Shown here: positions 1-8,053 of the stretch, piece after piece
Numbering within the stretch: the first letter of the stretch is position 1
Layout of the letters: every line of letters starts with the position of its first letter
NCBI GenBank assembly: GCA_900469475.1
Contig: UBXG01000009.1
Location: forward strand, 310,001-374,000
Origin: Hyphomicrobiales bacterium
GTDB lineage: Bacteria; Pseudomonadota; Alphaproteobacteria; Rhizobiales; Rhizobiaceae
Length of the DNA stretch: 64,000 bases
Reading direction: 5' to 3'
The notes under the pieces: generated by a model
The model's input: the letters and a program-made list of their open reading frames with translations, nothing else
Told to the model about the DNA's origin: nothing
Databases searched by the model: none
Translations under genes and position numbers: made by a program

Positions 1-1
1 G

Positions 2-37
2 CGCGTCATGGTGCGCATGGAACGGGAGACACGCTGA
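2..37 (+). CDS. C-terminal end of an upstream gene, probably an ABC permease (partial)
   Basis: Only the last 11 codons are in the window (ending RMERETR), with the TGA at 35-37 overlapping the ATG of the next gene as TGATG. That overlap is typical of translationally coupled sugar-ABC permease pairs, so this is probably the MalF/LacF-like partner of the following permease. The assignment rests on context, not on the eleven residues. Confidence 0.5.
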   Translation, partial: RVMVRMERETR

Positions 38-888
38 TGTATCCTCGCCCAATCCCTGAAGAAAAGCCCGCGCTTCGCGGCCTTTATGCCGGCTTCGTCG
101 GCCTGATCCTCATACTTTGGCTGCTGCCGCTCGTTGCCGTCATGCTGACGGCGGCCAAGACGGCCGATGAGATCATGGCCGGAAAATACTGGACCTGGCC
201 CGAGCATTTCAATCTCGTCGAGAATTTCCAGGCGGTTTTCCAGCAGACCAACATGTGGGGCTATTTCATCAACAGCCTCATCATCACCCTGCCCTCGGTG
301 CTGCTGGTCCTCGTATTCTCGACGCTGACCGGCTATGTGCTCGCCCGCTATAATTTTCGCGGCAACGCCCTGCTCTTCTCGCTCTTCGTCGGCGGCAACT
401 TCCTGCCTGCGCAGATCATGATGATCCCGGTGCGCGATCTCATGGTTTCGGTCGGCCTATACGATACCTATTTCGCGCTGATCATCTTCCATGTCGCCTT
501 CCAAACCGGTTTTGCGACCCTGTTCATGCGCAACTTCATCGCGGCCCTGCCGGACGAATTGTTCCAGGCGGCGCGCGCAGAAGGCGCCTCCCCCTGGCAG
601 ACGATGCGCCATGTCGTCATACCGCTGATGCGGCCTGCCCTTGCCGCGCTTGCGATCCTGATCTTCACCTTCGTCTGGAACGACTATTTCTGGGCGATCG
701 TGCTGACGCAAAGCGATGTCGTCAAACCGGTGACGGCGGGCCTGAACAACCTCAGGGGCGAATGGACGTCCGCCTGGAACATCGTGGCGGCAGCAACCCT
801 GTTCGTCGCCGTCCCGCCGGTCCTGATGTTCTTCCTGATGCAAAAGCATTTCATCGCGGGCCTGACCATGGGCGCCGTCAAGGGCTGA
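37..888 (+). CDS. Carbohydrate ABC transporter permease (MalG/LacG type)
   Basis: Inner-membrane subunit of a binding-protein-dependent sugar importer, 283 residues with about six hydrophobic segments, the usual size for the MalG family. The cytoplasmic EAA loop that docks on the ATPase is visible around residues 177-200 (AARAEGASPWQTMRHVV), followed by IPLMRP. The C-terminus GAVKG is typical of this subfamily. The start overlaps the previous stop, with a purine-rich GGGAGA eight bases upstream. The ATPase gene follows after 39 bp and a beta-galactosidase after that, so the cargo is probably a beta-galactoside or related oligosaccharide. The binding-protein gene lies outside the window. The exact sugar is inferred from context only. 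Confidence 0.9.
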   Translation: MYPRPIPEEKPALRGLYAGFVGLILILWLLPLVAVMLTAAKTADEIMAGKYWTWPEHFNLVENFQAVFQQTNMWGYFINSLIITLPSVLLVLVFSTLTGYVLARYNFRGNALLFSLFVGGNFLPAQIMMIPVRDLMVSVGLYDTYFALIIFHVAFQTGFATLFMRNFIAALPDELFQAARAEGASPWQTMRHVVIPLMRPALAALAILIFTFVWNDYFWAIVLTQSDVVKPVTAGLNNLRGEWTSAWNIVAAATLFVAVPPVLMFFLMQKHFIAGLTMGAVKG

Positions 889-927
889 CATGTCCCGCAC
901 CGCGCGAACAGATTTGGAGTATCATTC

Positions 928-2079
928 ATGAGCCATGTACAGCTGATCGACATCGACAAACATTACGGCGGCTACCACGCCCTGCGTTCGATCAATCTTT
1001 CCGTCGACAAAGGTGAATTCATCGTCATGGTCGGCCCGTCGGGTTGCGGCAAGTCTACCACCCTGAAGACGATTGCCGGGCTCGAAAACATCAGTTCGGG
1101 CGAGATCTGGATCAACGGCCGCAATGTCACGCGCGAGGAGCCCGGCGATCGCGGCATTGCCATGGTCTTCCAGTCCTACGCGCTTTATCCGCACATGACG
1201 GTCGCCGAGAACATGGGTTTCGGCTTGAAGATGGCGAAGCGCCCGCAGGTCGAAATCGACGCTGCCGTCAAGCGCGCGGCTGAAATCCTCAGAATATCCG
1301 ACCAGCTCGACAAGCGCCCGAAGCAGCTTTCGGGCGGCCAGCGCCAGCGCGTCGCGATCGGCCGCGCCATCACCCGCTCGCCGGAGGTGTTCCTCTTCGA
1401 CGAACCGCTCTCCAATCTCGATGCGGCATTGCGCACGCAAATGCGCGTCGAGCTTTCGACGCTGCATCAGCAGCTTGGCTCGACGATGATCTATGTGACG
1501 CATGATCAGGTCGAGGCGATGACCATGGCGAGCCGCATCGTCGTGTTCAACAAGGGGATAATCGAGCAGGAAGGCGCGCCGCTCAATCTCTATCACAATC
1601 CGGCGAACCAATTCGTCGCTGGCTTCCTCGGCGCGCCGCGGATCAATTTCATCAATGCGAAGCTCGTTTCCCTTCGTGACGGTGTAGCTGAAGTCGCACT
1701 CGAAGGCGGCAACACGACGGTCCTCGTTCCCGTAGCAGACGTCGGCGATCTTAAAGCACAGGCGAGCCTCACCCTCGGCGTTCGGCCGGAATCGCTGAAG
1801 ATCGGCCCCTCCACCGAGGATGTCGCTATCTCCTTGGACGGCAAGGTCCGGTTGGTCGAACAGCTTGGCCGCGAAACTATTCTCTATGTCGATGCGGGTC
1901 CGCTCGCAACGATCGGCTCGGAAAGCGGCACGCGCAATTTCACCGTTCAGCTCGGCAACGCGACCGGCTTTTCGGCTGACGAGCAGATCAAACTGTCCGC
2001 CGCCACATCCTCCCTCTACCTCTTCGGTCCTGATGGCAGAACCCTCAGCCGACCGAAGTCCATCATTGCCTCTCTGTAA
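928..2079 (+). CDS. Sugar ABC transporter ATP-binding protein (UgpC/MalK/LacK type)
   Basis: Energises the importer encoded just upstream. The 383-residue protein has Walker A GPSGCGKST at residues 36-44, the LSGGQRQR signature at about 134-141, Walker B VFLFDEP at about 155-161, the switch histidine in YVTHDQVEA, and a C-terminal TOBE/OB region from about residue 240. That two-part layout is typical of MalK-type ATPases, whose C-terminal domain often takes part in regulation. It is co-directional with the permease (39 bp gap) and the GH42 gene (17 bp gap), so the three form one operon. In agrobacterial and rhizobial lac operons a LacK ATPase is found with lacEFG and a beta-galactosidase. The resemblance supports but does not prove lactose as substrate. 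Confidence 0.93.
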   Translation: MSHVQLIDIDKHYGGYHALRSINLSVDKGEFIVMVGPSGCGKSTTLKTIAGLENISSGEIWINGRNVTREEPGDRGIAMVFQSYALYPHMTVAENMGFGLKMAKRPQVEIDAAVKRAAEILRISDQLDKRPKQLSGGQRQRVAIGRAITRSPEVFLFDEPLSNLDAALRTQMRVELSTLHQQLGSTMIYVTHDQVEAMTMASRIVVFNKGIIEQEGAPLNLYHNPANQFVAGFLGAPRINFINAKLVSLRDGVAEVALEGGNTTVLVPVADVGDLKAQASLTLGVRPESLKIGPSTEDVAISLDGKVRLVEQLGRETILYVDAGPLATIGSESGTRNFTVQLGNATGFSADEQIKLSAATSSLYLFGPDGRTLSRPKSIIASL

Positions 2080-2096
2080 AGAAAGCTTGTGACCTC

Positions 2097-4238
2097 ATGA
2101 AAGTTTTGGAAAGAAAGCCGCTCTCCGTCTGGCGGACGCTCAATCTCGATGGCTTCATGGTCGGTGTGCCGCATTATCCCGAACATGTCGACGAGAGCTA
2201 TTGGGACCGCGATGCCGAACGTATGGCGGCTGCCGGTTTCAATACCGTTCGCATGGCGGAATTCGCCTGGCATATCATGGAGCCGCATGAGGATCACTTC
2301 GATTTCTCGCTCTTCGACAAGGCGATCGCCGGCCTGGCCAAGCACGGCATCAAGACCATTCTCTGCACCCCGACGGCAACGCCGCCCCGCTGGCTGACGG
2401 CAAAATATCCGGAAGTCCTGCGCGTCGATGCAAACGGCAGAGAGGCAAGCCACGGATCGCGCCAGCATTGCGATACGACGAGCCCGGTGCTGCGGCGGCA
2501 CAGCCAGCGTATTACCCACGCGATGGCCGAGCACTATTGCGACAATCCTGATGTTATCGGCTGGCAGACGGACAATGAGCTCAATACGACGACTTCCGAA
2601 AGCTACTCGCCATCCGCGCTCATCGAGTTCCAGAAGTTCTGCCGCGCGAAGTATGGCACGATCGAAGCCCTGAACTTTGCCTGGGGCGGCGACTTCTGGG
2701 CGACGGCCTATCAGACCTTCGACCAGATCGTCTTTCCGCAGCCGATGAATCCGTCCTTCTCCAGCCCCGGACATGTGCAGGACTATCATCGCTTCCTCGC
2801 CTTCGCGACGGCCCTTTTCCAGCACGATCAGGTGGAAATCCTGCGGGCGACCAATCCCGCATGGTTCATCTTCCATAATCTCGGCGGCCTTGTGGACATC
2901 GATTTCCGCGGCCAGTTCGGCCAGGATCTCGATTTCATCGGCTTCGATATCTACCCGTTCCTCTATGACGAGATGCGTCGTGGCGGCGGGCACTCGATCA
3001 CGCAGGCCTTCCATCTCGACCAATGCCGCGCCTATTCCGGCAATTTCATCGTTCCGGAACAGGCGTCCGGCCTCGGCAGTCAGCCGGGCTTCTCCTCATC
3101 CGTGCCGGAGCCCGGCGAGATGCGCCGCATGGCGATGACTTCGGTGTCGCGCGGCGCGGACGGCCTTATGTTCTTCCGCTGGCGCCCGGCGCATTTTGGC
3201 GCCGAGATCTACTGGAACGGTATTATCGATCACGATGATGTTCCGCGCCGCCGTTACGAGGAAGCAACACAATTCGCATCCGACATCCGCAAGATCGAGG
3301 GCAAGCTGCTTGGCACGACCGTCCGCATGGATATTGCCATCGCCGGCGCGGATTTCGACAATCAGGAAGCCTACAAGACCTACGCGATCGGCCTGCCAAG
3401 CCCGATGCAGGATGCAGCCCATCTGCACCGCGCATGCTATCAGGCCGGTATTGCCTGCGGCTTCATTCATCCGGAAGATGATCTCTCGCGGGTCAAAGCG
3501 CTCTATGTTCCCCATTGGGTCATGTGGAAGGAAGAGTGGTCGGCAGCGGTGGAAAAGTTCGTCGCCAGCGGCGGCACGCTCATCCTATCGGCAATGACGG
3601 GCACCCGCGATGACAACAACCACATCATCCGCACCCAGGCGCCGGGCACCGCACTTTCCAAGCTTTCCGGCGTCAGCGTCTACGAATTCGGACCAGTCTC
3701 CGCTCCGGGGGCGGATGGGTTGTTCAGCGGTTTCCGTGAGGGCGGCATCGGCAGCCATCAGCCGTCCCCGCGTCCGCCGGCATCCTCGGCCTCGCGCAAA
3801 TATGCCTATACGATCGGCAATCGTCAGCTCGAGGCCGGGCACCTTTACGAGAAGCTGGAAACGACCGCCGATATCGAAATCGTCGGCCGCTGGTCCGACC
3901 GCTTCCTGGAAGGCACGCCGATGCTGACCCGCCGCCGGTATGGCAACGGTCAAGTCTATTATCTCGGCACCTACCTCACCGCGCCGCTCGCAGAGGTCAT
4001 CGGGGAGATTCTCGTCAGCAACGGCGTTGCCGCACCGCTGGTAGAGAACCTGCCTGCCGGCGTCGAAGTGTCGCTGCGCGAGAGCGATGACAGGAAGCTG
4101 CTGTTCGTGCTCAATACGGAGCATGAAACGAAAATCGTCGACCTGCCTGAAGGGATTGACCTACTGACCGGCAGGACGATATCGGGACGGAGCGAGCTTC
4201 AAGGCTACGGCGTGCTTGTGATCGAGCAATCCGTCTGA
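2097..4238 (+). CDS. Beta-galactosidase, glycoside hydrolase family 42
   Basis: Retaining exo-beta-galactosidase predicted to hydrolyse beta-galactosides in the cytoplasm after ABC import. The 713 residues match the usual GH42 length (650-700 or slightly more). The N-terminal TIM barrel contains GVPHYPEHVD, CTPTATPPRWL and the acid/base glutamate in TDNE (E161). The nucleophile is probably E321 in IVPEQASG. A trimerisation/amidotransferase-like domain follows (residues about 400-620), then a small C-terminal beta domain. There is no signal peptide. Last gene of the sugar-ABC operon, converging on the Lrp regulator downstream. Natural GH42 substrates may be plant galactan or arabinogalactan fragments rather than lactose. 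Confidence 0.92.
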   Translation: MKVLERKPLSVWRTLNLDGFMVGVPHYPEHVDESYWDRDAERMAAAGFNTVRMAEFAWHIMEPHEDHFDFSLFDKAIAGLAKHGIKTILCTPTATPPRWLTAKYPEVLRVDANGREASHGSRQHCDTTSPVLRRHSQRITHAMAEHYCDNPDVIGWQTDNELNTTTSESYSPSALIEFQKFCRAKYGTIEALNFAWGGDFWATAYQTFDQIVFPQPMNPSFSSPGHVQDYHRFLAFATALFQHDQVEILRATNPAWFIFHNLGGLVDIDFRGQFGQDLDFIGFDIYPFLYDEMRRGGGHSITQAFHLDQCRAYSGNFIVPEQASGLGSQPGFSSSVPEPGEMRRMAMTSVSRGADGLMFFRWRPAHFGAEIYWNGIIDHDDVPRRRYEEATQFASDIRKIEGKLLGTTVRMDIAIAGADFDNQEAYKTYAIGLPSPMQDAAHLHRACYQAGIACGFIHPEDDLSRVKALYVPHWVMWKEEWSAAVEKFVASGGTLILSAMTGTRDDNNHIIRTQAPGTALSKLSGVSVYEFGPVSAPGADGLFSGFREGGIGSHQPSPRPPASSASRKYAYTIGNRQLEAGHLYEKLETTADIEIVGRWSDRFLEGTPMLTRRRYGNGQVYYLGTYLTAPLAEVIGEILVSNGVAAPLVENLPAGVEVSLRESDDRKLLFVLNTEHETKIVDLPEGIDLLTGRTISGRSELQGYGVLVIEQSV

Positions 4239-4258
4239 CACGATCCGCAAAGCGCGGC

Positions 4259-4273
4259 GGGGGGGGGGGGGGG
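4259..4273 (+). repeat. G15 mononucleotide tract
   Basis: Fifteen consecutive G residues between the convergent GH42 and Lrp genes, 21 bp past the GH42 stop. It is outside any reading frame I accept, so slippage here would not shift a protein. It directly abuts a short hairpin. Confidence 0.95.
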
Positions 4274-4293
4274 AGCCTCGGCACCGCGGCTCC
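4272..4293. terminator. Possible shared hairpin between convergent genes
   Basis: GGAGCC (4272-4277) and GGCTCC (4288-4293) can pair around a 10-base loop, midway between the GH42 and Lrp stop codons. There is no T tract on either side, so it is only a weak candidate for a bidirectional terminator. Confidence 0.3.
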
Positions 4294-4300
4294 ACCTCGA

Positions 4301-4783
4301 TCAACCCTCATCGTCACCGTTTGCCAGCGGCACGAACAATCCAAGCTTGACGTCACGTAGCACCACATTCGTATGCATGCGCCGGATCTGGGGATTCTCC
4401 GCCATGATTACGGCGGCGATATCGTCATAGTGTTCCACATCCCGCGCAGTGACGATCGCGATGAGATCGACAGCGCCCGTGACATAATAGACTTGCTGGA
4501 TATGGTCCTGCTTTTCCGCCCAAAGGCGGAATTTCGCAAGCGCATCGTAGTTGTCCCGCTCGATCTCCATGCCGACGATGAACACCATCGGCGTCCCGGT
4601 CGCCTTGCGATCGACAACTGCGATTTCCGCCTTGATGATACCGTCCTCACGCAGCCGTTTCAGGCGCCGTTGCACCGCTGACGTCGAAAGCCCGACCTCC
4701 TCGGCGATCGCTTCGGCCGTGAGCTGGCAATTGCGCTGGACGATATCGAGAATATCGCGATCAAAACGATCCGGACTTTCCAT
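4301..4783 (-). CDS. Lrp/AsnC family transcriptional regulator
   Basis: Small DNA-binding regulator (160 residues) with an N-terminal winged helix-turn-helix (residues about 5-60, including LSTSAVQRRLKRLREDG) and a C-terminal RAM effector domain (about 68-150, with YYVTGAVDLIAIV). Family members bind amino acids and act as octamers or dimers, often on a divergent transport or catabolic operon. The gene is divergent from the amino-acid ABC importer beginning 172 bp away, so it most likely controls that operon. A good ribosome site (AAAGGAG) lies before the ATG at 4783. Expected effector: an amino acid handled by the transporter, possibly a methionine-related one given the methyltransferase at the operon end (inference). 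Confidence 0.92.
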   Translation of the reverse strand: MESPDRFDRDILDIVQRNCQLTAEAIAEEVGLSTSAVQRRLKRLREDGIIKAEIAVVDRKATGTPMVFIVGMEIERDNYDALAKFRLWAEKQDHIQQVYYVTGAVDLIAIVTARDVEHYDDIAAVIMAENPQIRRMHTNVVLRDVKLGLFVPLANGDDEG

Positions 4784-4875
4784 TTCCCCACTCCTTTAGT
4801 CGCGATGAAATCAGGCGACGACATCTCTATTCCATCATAAAAGATGCACAAGAAATACATTTCTGCTTTTTTTAT

Positions 4876-4935
4876 GCAAATTGATCGGAAATTGCGCGCA
4901 AATTCGGCTGCTCTTCGCGATATTCTCCGCAAATT
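4876..4935. promoter_or_regulatory. Repeated GCAAATT motifs, possible Lrp/AsnC operator region
   Basis: GCAAATT occurs three times (4876-4882, 4898-4904, 4929-4935). A near-palindromic 16-mer centred on TTGCGCGCAA lies at 4889-4904. Clustered weak palindromes between an Lrp-type gene and its divergent target are the usual arrangement for this family. The operator role is inferred. Confidence 0.4.
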
Positions 4936-4955
4936 GTTTTTCATCGGAATTATAT

Positions 4956-5735
4956 ATGACAGAGCTGCCCTCCCAGGCTCTTTGTGTGGAAGATCTCCAC
5001 AAGAGCTTTGGGTCACATCAGGTCCTCAAGGGCGTTTCAACCACCGCCAAACAAGGGGACGTGATTTCCATCATCGGCTCGTCCGGCTCCGGGAAAAGCA
5101 CGTTCCTGCGGTGCATAAACCTGCTTGAGATGCCCGATCGCGGCCGCATCGTCGTCAACGGCGAGGAAGTCGCGCTGAGGCAGGGGCGCCATGGACAGAT
5201 GCAGCCGAAAAGCTGGCGCCAGATCGAACGCATGCGCAGCGGATTGGGCATGGTGTTCCAGAGCTTCAATCTCTGGGCTCACATGACCGTCCTCGAAAAT
5301 ATCATCGAGGCGCCGGTGCATGTCCTTAGCGTTCCTCGCCGCGAGGCGATTGAGAAGGCAGAGGCTCTTCTCAATAAAGTCGGGCTTTACGACAAGCGCG
5401 ATGCCTATCCCGCCTTTCTCTCCGGGGGACAGCAGCAAAGAGCCGCGATTGCCCGCGCGCTTTGCATCGATCCGGCCGTGATGCTCTTCGACGAGCCGAC
5501 ATCGGCGCTCGATCCCGAACTGGTCGGCGAAGTCCTCAAGGTCATCCGCGATCTCGCCGAGGAGGGCCGAACCATGCTGCTGGTCACCCACGAGATGCGC
5601 TTTGCTCGAGACGTCTCGAACCATGTTCTCTTCCTGCATCAGGGACGGATCGAGGAGGAAGGTCCGCCCCGGCAGATCTTCGACGCCCCGATCAGCACCC
5701 GCTGCCGGGAATTTACCGGCATGCTGACGACCTGA
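4956..5735 (+). CDS. Polar amino-acid ABC transporter ATP-binding protein (HisP/GlnQ type)
   Basis: ATPase of a type I amino-acid importer, 259 residues from the ATG at 4956. An in-frame start at 4881 would add 25 low-complexity residues inside the control region, so I prefer the shorter form. Walker A GSSGSGKST begins at about residue 41, the signature LSGGQQQR is at about 155, and DEPTSALD follows at about 179. The signature form and the downstream THEMRFARDVS are characteristic of the polar amino-acid subfamily. First gene of a five-gene run (ATPase, binding protein, two permeases, methyltransferase) divergent from the Lrp regulator. Confidence 0.93.
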   Translation: MTELPSQALCVEDLHKSFGSHQVLKGVSTTAKQGDVISIIGSSGSGKSTFLRCINLLEMPDRGRIVVNGEEVALRQGRHGQMQPKSWRQIERMRSGLGMVFQSFNLWAHMTVLENIIEAPVHVLSVPRREAIEKAEALLNKVGLYDKRDAYPAFLSGGQQQRAAIARALCIDPAVMLFDEPTSALDPELVGEVLKVIRDLAEEGRTMLLVTHEMRFARDVSNHVLFLHQGRIEEEGPPRQIFDAPISTRCREFTGMLTT

Positions 5736-5777
5736 TCCACTCCAATTCGCAGACAACACATTAGGAGAATCCCATAT

Positions 5778-6551
5778 ATGAGACTGGTTTCCACATTATT
5801 CGCCGGACTGGCCTTCGCGTTTTCCTCGATGGCGGCGCAGGCCGAGGTTCGCTTCGGCATCATGAACGAATCCTACCCGCCATTCTTCGCCAAAGATGCC
5901 GCCGGCAAATGGCAGGGCTGGGAAATCGATATGATGGACGCCGTCTGCGAGCAGATGAAAGAGAAATGCTCGATCGTCGAGCTTTCCTGGGATGGTCTCA
6001 TCCCGGCGCTTCAGAGCAAGAAATTCGATGTGATCTGGTCATCGATGTCGAACACGGCGGAGCGCTCGAAGATCATCGATTTCACCGACAAATATTATAA
6101 TACACCCAGCACGCTGATCGGCCCCAAGGACCAAAAGACTGGCGCCACGGCAGACGACGTCAAGGGCAAGACCATCGGCATCCAGGTGTCGACCATCCAG
6201 TCGGAATATTACAAGAAGTACTTCGCCAAGGTCGCGGATGAGAAGACCTACCAGACGCTCGACGAGGCGTTTCAGGATCTCGCTGCAGGCCGCATCGACT
6301 ATGTCTTCGGCGATTCCCTTGCGCTTGATGCCTTCCTCAAGAGCGATAGCGGCAAGGATTGCTGCGCCAAGATGGGTGACGTCGCCGACGACAAGGAAGT
6401 CCTCGGAGCCGGCGTTTCCGGCGGCCTTCGCAAGGAAGATACCGAGCTGAAGGCAAAGCTCAACGCGGCAATCGCCGCGGTGCGCGCCAGCGGAAAATAC
6501 GACGAAATCACCAAAAAGTATTTCAGCTTCGATATCTACGGCGCCAAATAA
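5778..6551 (+). CDS. Periplasmic amino-acid-binding protein of the ABC importer
   Basis: Solute-binding protein, 257 residues, family 3 (HisJ/ArtJ fold). A signal peptide spans about residues 1-22, with likely cleavage after AQA. The mature part opens with VRFGIMNESYPPFF and contains GWEIDMMDAVCEQM and the hinge region FDVIWSSMSNTAERSKIIDFT, all typical of the family. Two closely spaced cysteines (DCCAKMG, near residue 195) are unusual and could form or exchange disulfides. It captures the substrate in the periplasm for the two permeases encoded immediately downstream. The ligand cannot be read from sequence. The terminal methyltransferase hints at S-methylmethionine or a related thioether compound (inference). 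Confidence 0.9.
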   Translation: MRLVSTLFAGLAFAFSSMAAQAEVRFGIMNESYPPFFAKDAAGKWQGWEIDMMDAVCEQMKEKCSIVELSWDGLIPALQSKKFDVIWSSMSNTAERSKIIDFTDKYYNTPSTLIGPKDQKTGATADDVKGKTIGIQVSTIQSEYYKKYFAKVADEKTYQTLDEAFQDLAAGRIDYVFGDSLALDAFLKSDSGKDCCAKMGDVADDKEVLGAGVSGGLRKEDTELKAKLNAAIAAVRASGKYDEITKKYFSFDIYGAK

Positions 6552-6563
6552 ACGATCGCGACG

Positions 6564-7289
6564 ATGGCGACTTCCTCACAAGGCATTCTGGACCTGCTCT
6601 CCCCCTATCCTCCGGGATGGGGTGGAGTGCTCTTGACCGGGGCTGCCTCCACGGTCGCCATCTCCGCCGGCGCTTTTCTGATAGGCCTGCTACTCGGTAC
6701 GGGCGGCGCACTGGGCAAGCTTTCGGGCATAAGGCCGCTCCGGCTACTGCTCGAACTCTACACGACTACCGTCCGCGCCGTTCCGGAGCTGATCCTGATC
6801 GTCGGCCTTTATTATGCGGGCATGGATGGCCTCAATCGGCTCCTCGCCGCGCTCAATCTGCCGGCCTTCGAGCTGAACGGCTTTGCGGTCGCGGTCGCCG
6901 TACTCGGTTTCGTGCAAGGCGCCTATATGACGGAAGTGCTGCGTGGCGCGATCCTGGCGATCCCCGTCGGCCAGATCGAGGCAGCAAAGGCATTCGGCAT
7001 GGGCGCACGCCTGCGCTTCCGCCGCATCATTCTGCCCGCCTTGCTGCCCAATGCACTGCCCGGCCTTGCCAATCTATGGATGTCGGTCACCAAGGATAGC
7101 GCTCTGGTCGCGGTGGTCGGCTACCAGGAACTGGCTCTCGCCACGCGTCTCGCCGGTGCGAGCACCAAGCATTACTTCATCTTTTTCCTGGCATCCGCCC
7201 TCATCTATCTCGCCCTCACACTCGTTTCCAACGCCCTGTTCAACCTGTTGGAGCGGCGTGTGCGGCGCGGCCAACCAAAGCTCGCGTGA
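6564..7289 (+). CDS. Amino-acid ABC transporter permease (HisQ type)
   Basis: Inner-membrane subunit of 241 residues with about five transmembrane helices. The family signature is present around residues 130-175: EVLRGAILAIPVGQIEAAKAFGM followed by a run of arginines and ILPALLPNALPG. The start lies 12 bp after the binding-protein stop. It pairs with the next permease, since HisQ/HisM-type importers use a heterodimer. The stop overlaps the upstream alternative GTG of the next gene, consistent with coupled translation. Confidence 0.92.
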   Translation: MATSSQGILDLLSPYPPGWGGVLLTGAASTVAISAGAFLIGLLLGTGGALGKLSGIRPLRLLLELYTTTVRAVPELILIVGLYYAGMDGLNRLLAALNLPAFELNGFAVAVAVLGFVQGAYMTEVLRGAILAIPVGQIEAAKAFGMGARLRFRRIILPALLPNALPGLANLWMSVTKDSALVAVVGYQELALATRLAGASTKHYFIFFLASALIYLALTLVSNALFNLLERRVRRGQPKLA

Positions 7290-7300
7290 GGAGTGTTGGC

Positions 7301-7990
7301 ATGACCTTCTCATGGATATCCGCCTATTGGCCGCTTCTGTTGACGGGAGCCGTGCAGACGCTGTCGCTGCTTGCGATCTCCGTCGTCTTCGGCTTTGTGA
7401 TCGCCATCGGCCTCGCCTTCGCCCAGGTCAGCGGCGGCCCCATCCTGCGAAGCCTTGCCCGTGGTTATTGCACCTTCTTCCGGGGCACGCCGCTGCTGAT
7501 ACAGCTCTGGCTGCTTTACTATGGGGTCGGCTCTCTTCTGCCGATGATTCCGGGTATCCGTCAGAGTCTGTTCTGGCCGATCCTGCGCGAAGGTTTCTTC
7601 TTCGCGGCCGTCAGTTTCACGCTCAACTATGCGGCCTATGAGGCGGAGGTTTTGCGCGGCGCATTGCTTGCCGTTCCGAAGGGCGAACTGGAAGCCGGAC
7701 GCGCATTCGGCATGCGACCCTTCACGCTGACGCGGCGCATCTGGCTGCCGCGGGCCATTCGCATCGCACTGCCGACGATCGGCGGCGAAATCGTCATGCA
7801 GCTAAAGGCCACTCCGCTCGCCTTCACCGTCACCGTGATGGATCTCTACGCCGTTGCCACAAAAGTTCGCCAGGACACCCTGCTGGTCTACGAACCGCTT
7901 GTTGTCGTCACCGTCTTCTATCTCATCATCACAGCCATCATCGCGCGAAGCTTCCGTTTCCTGGAAGCGCAGGTGCCGGTGCGGCGCTAA
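7301..7990 (+). CDS. Amino-acid ABC transporter permease (HisM type)
   Basis: Second permease subunit, 229 residues from ATG 7301, chosen because AGGAG at 7289-7293 sits seven bases upstream. A GTG at 7286 would read through that ribosome site. Contains the EAA region AYEAEVLRGALLAVPKGELEAG and an early FRGTPLLIQLWLLYYG segment, which is typical of HisM/GlnP proteins. Forms the membrane channel with the preceding permease. Confidence 0.91.
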   Translation: MTFSWISAYWPLLLTGAVQTLSLLAISVVFGFVIAIGLAFAQVSGGPILRSLARGYCTFFRGTPLLIQLWLLYYGVGSLLPMIPGIRQSLFWPILREGFFFAAVSFTLNYAAYEAEVLRGALLAVPKGELEAGRAFGMRPFTLTRRIWLPRAIRIALPTIGGEIVMQLKATPLAFTVTVMDLYAVATKVRQDTLLVYEPLVVVTVFYLIITAIIARSFRFLEAQVPVRR

Positions 7991-8053
7991 CCCACGGCAC
8001 GAAGGAGAGATCAAACCTCTCCGCTGATCCGAACCATTCTGGAGATCCCATTC

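Noticed and set aside
2016..3023. 335-codon minus-strand frame
   Set aside because: Antisense to the GH42 gene, whose motifs and active-site residues are unambiguous.
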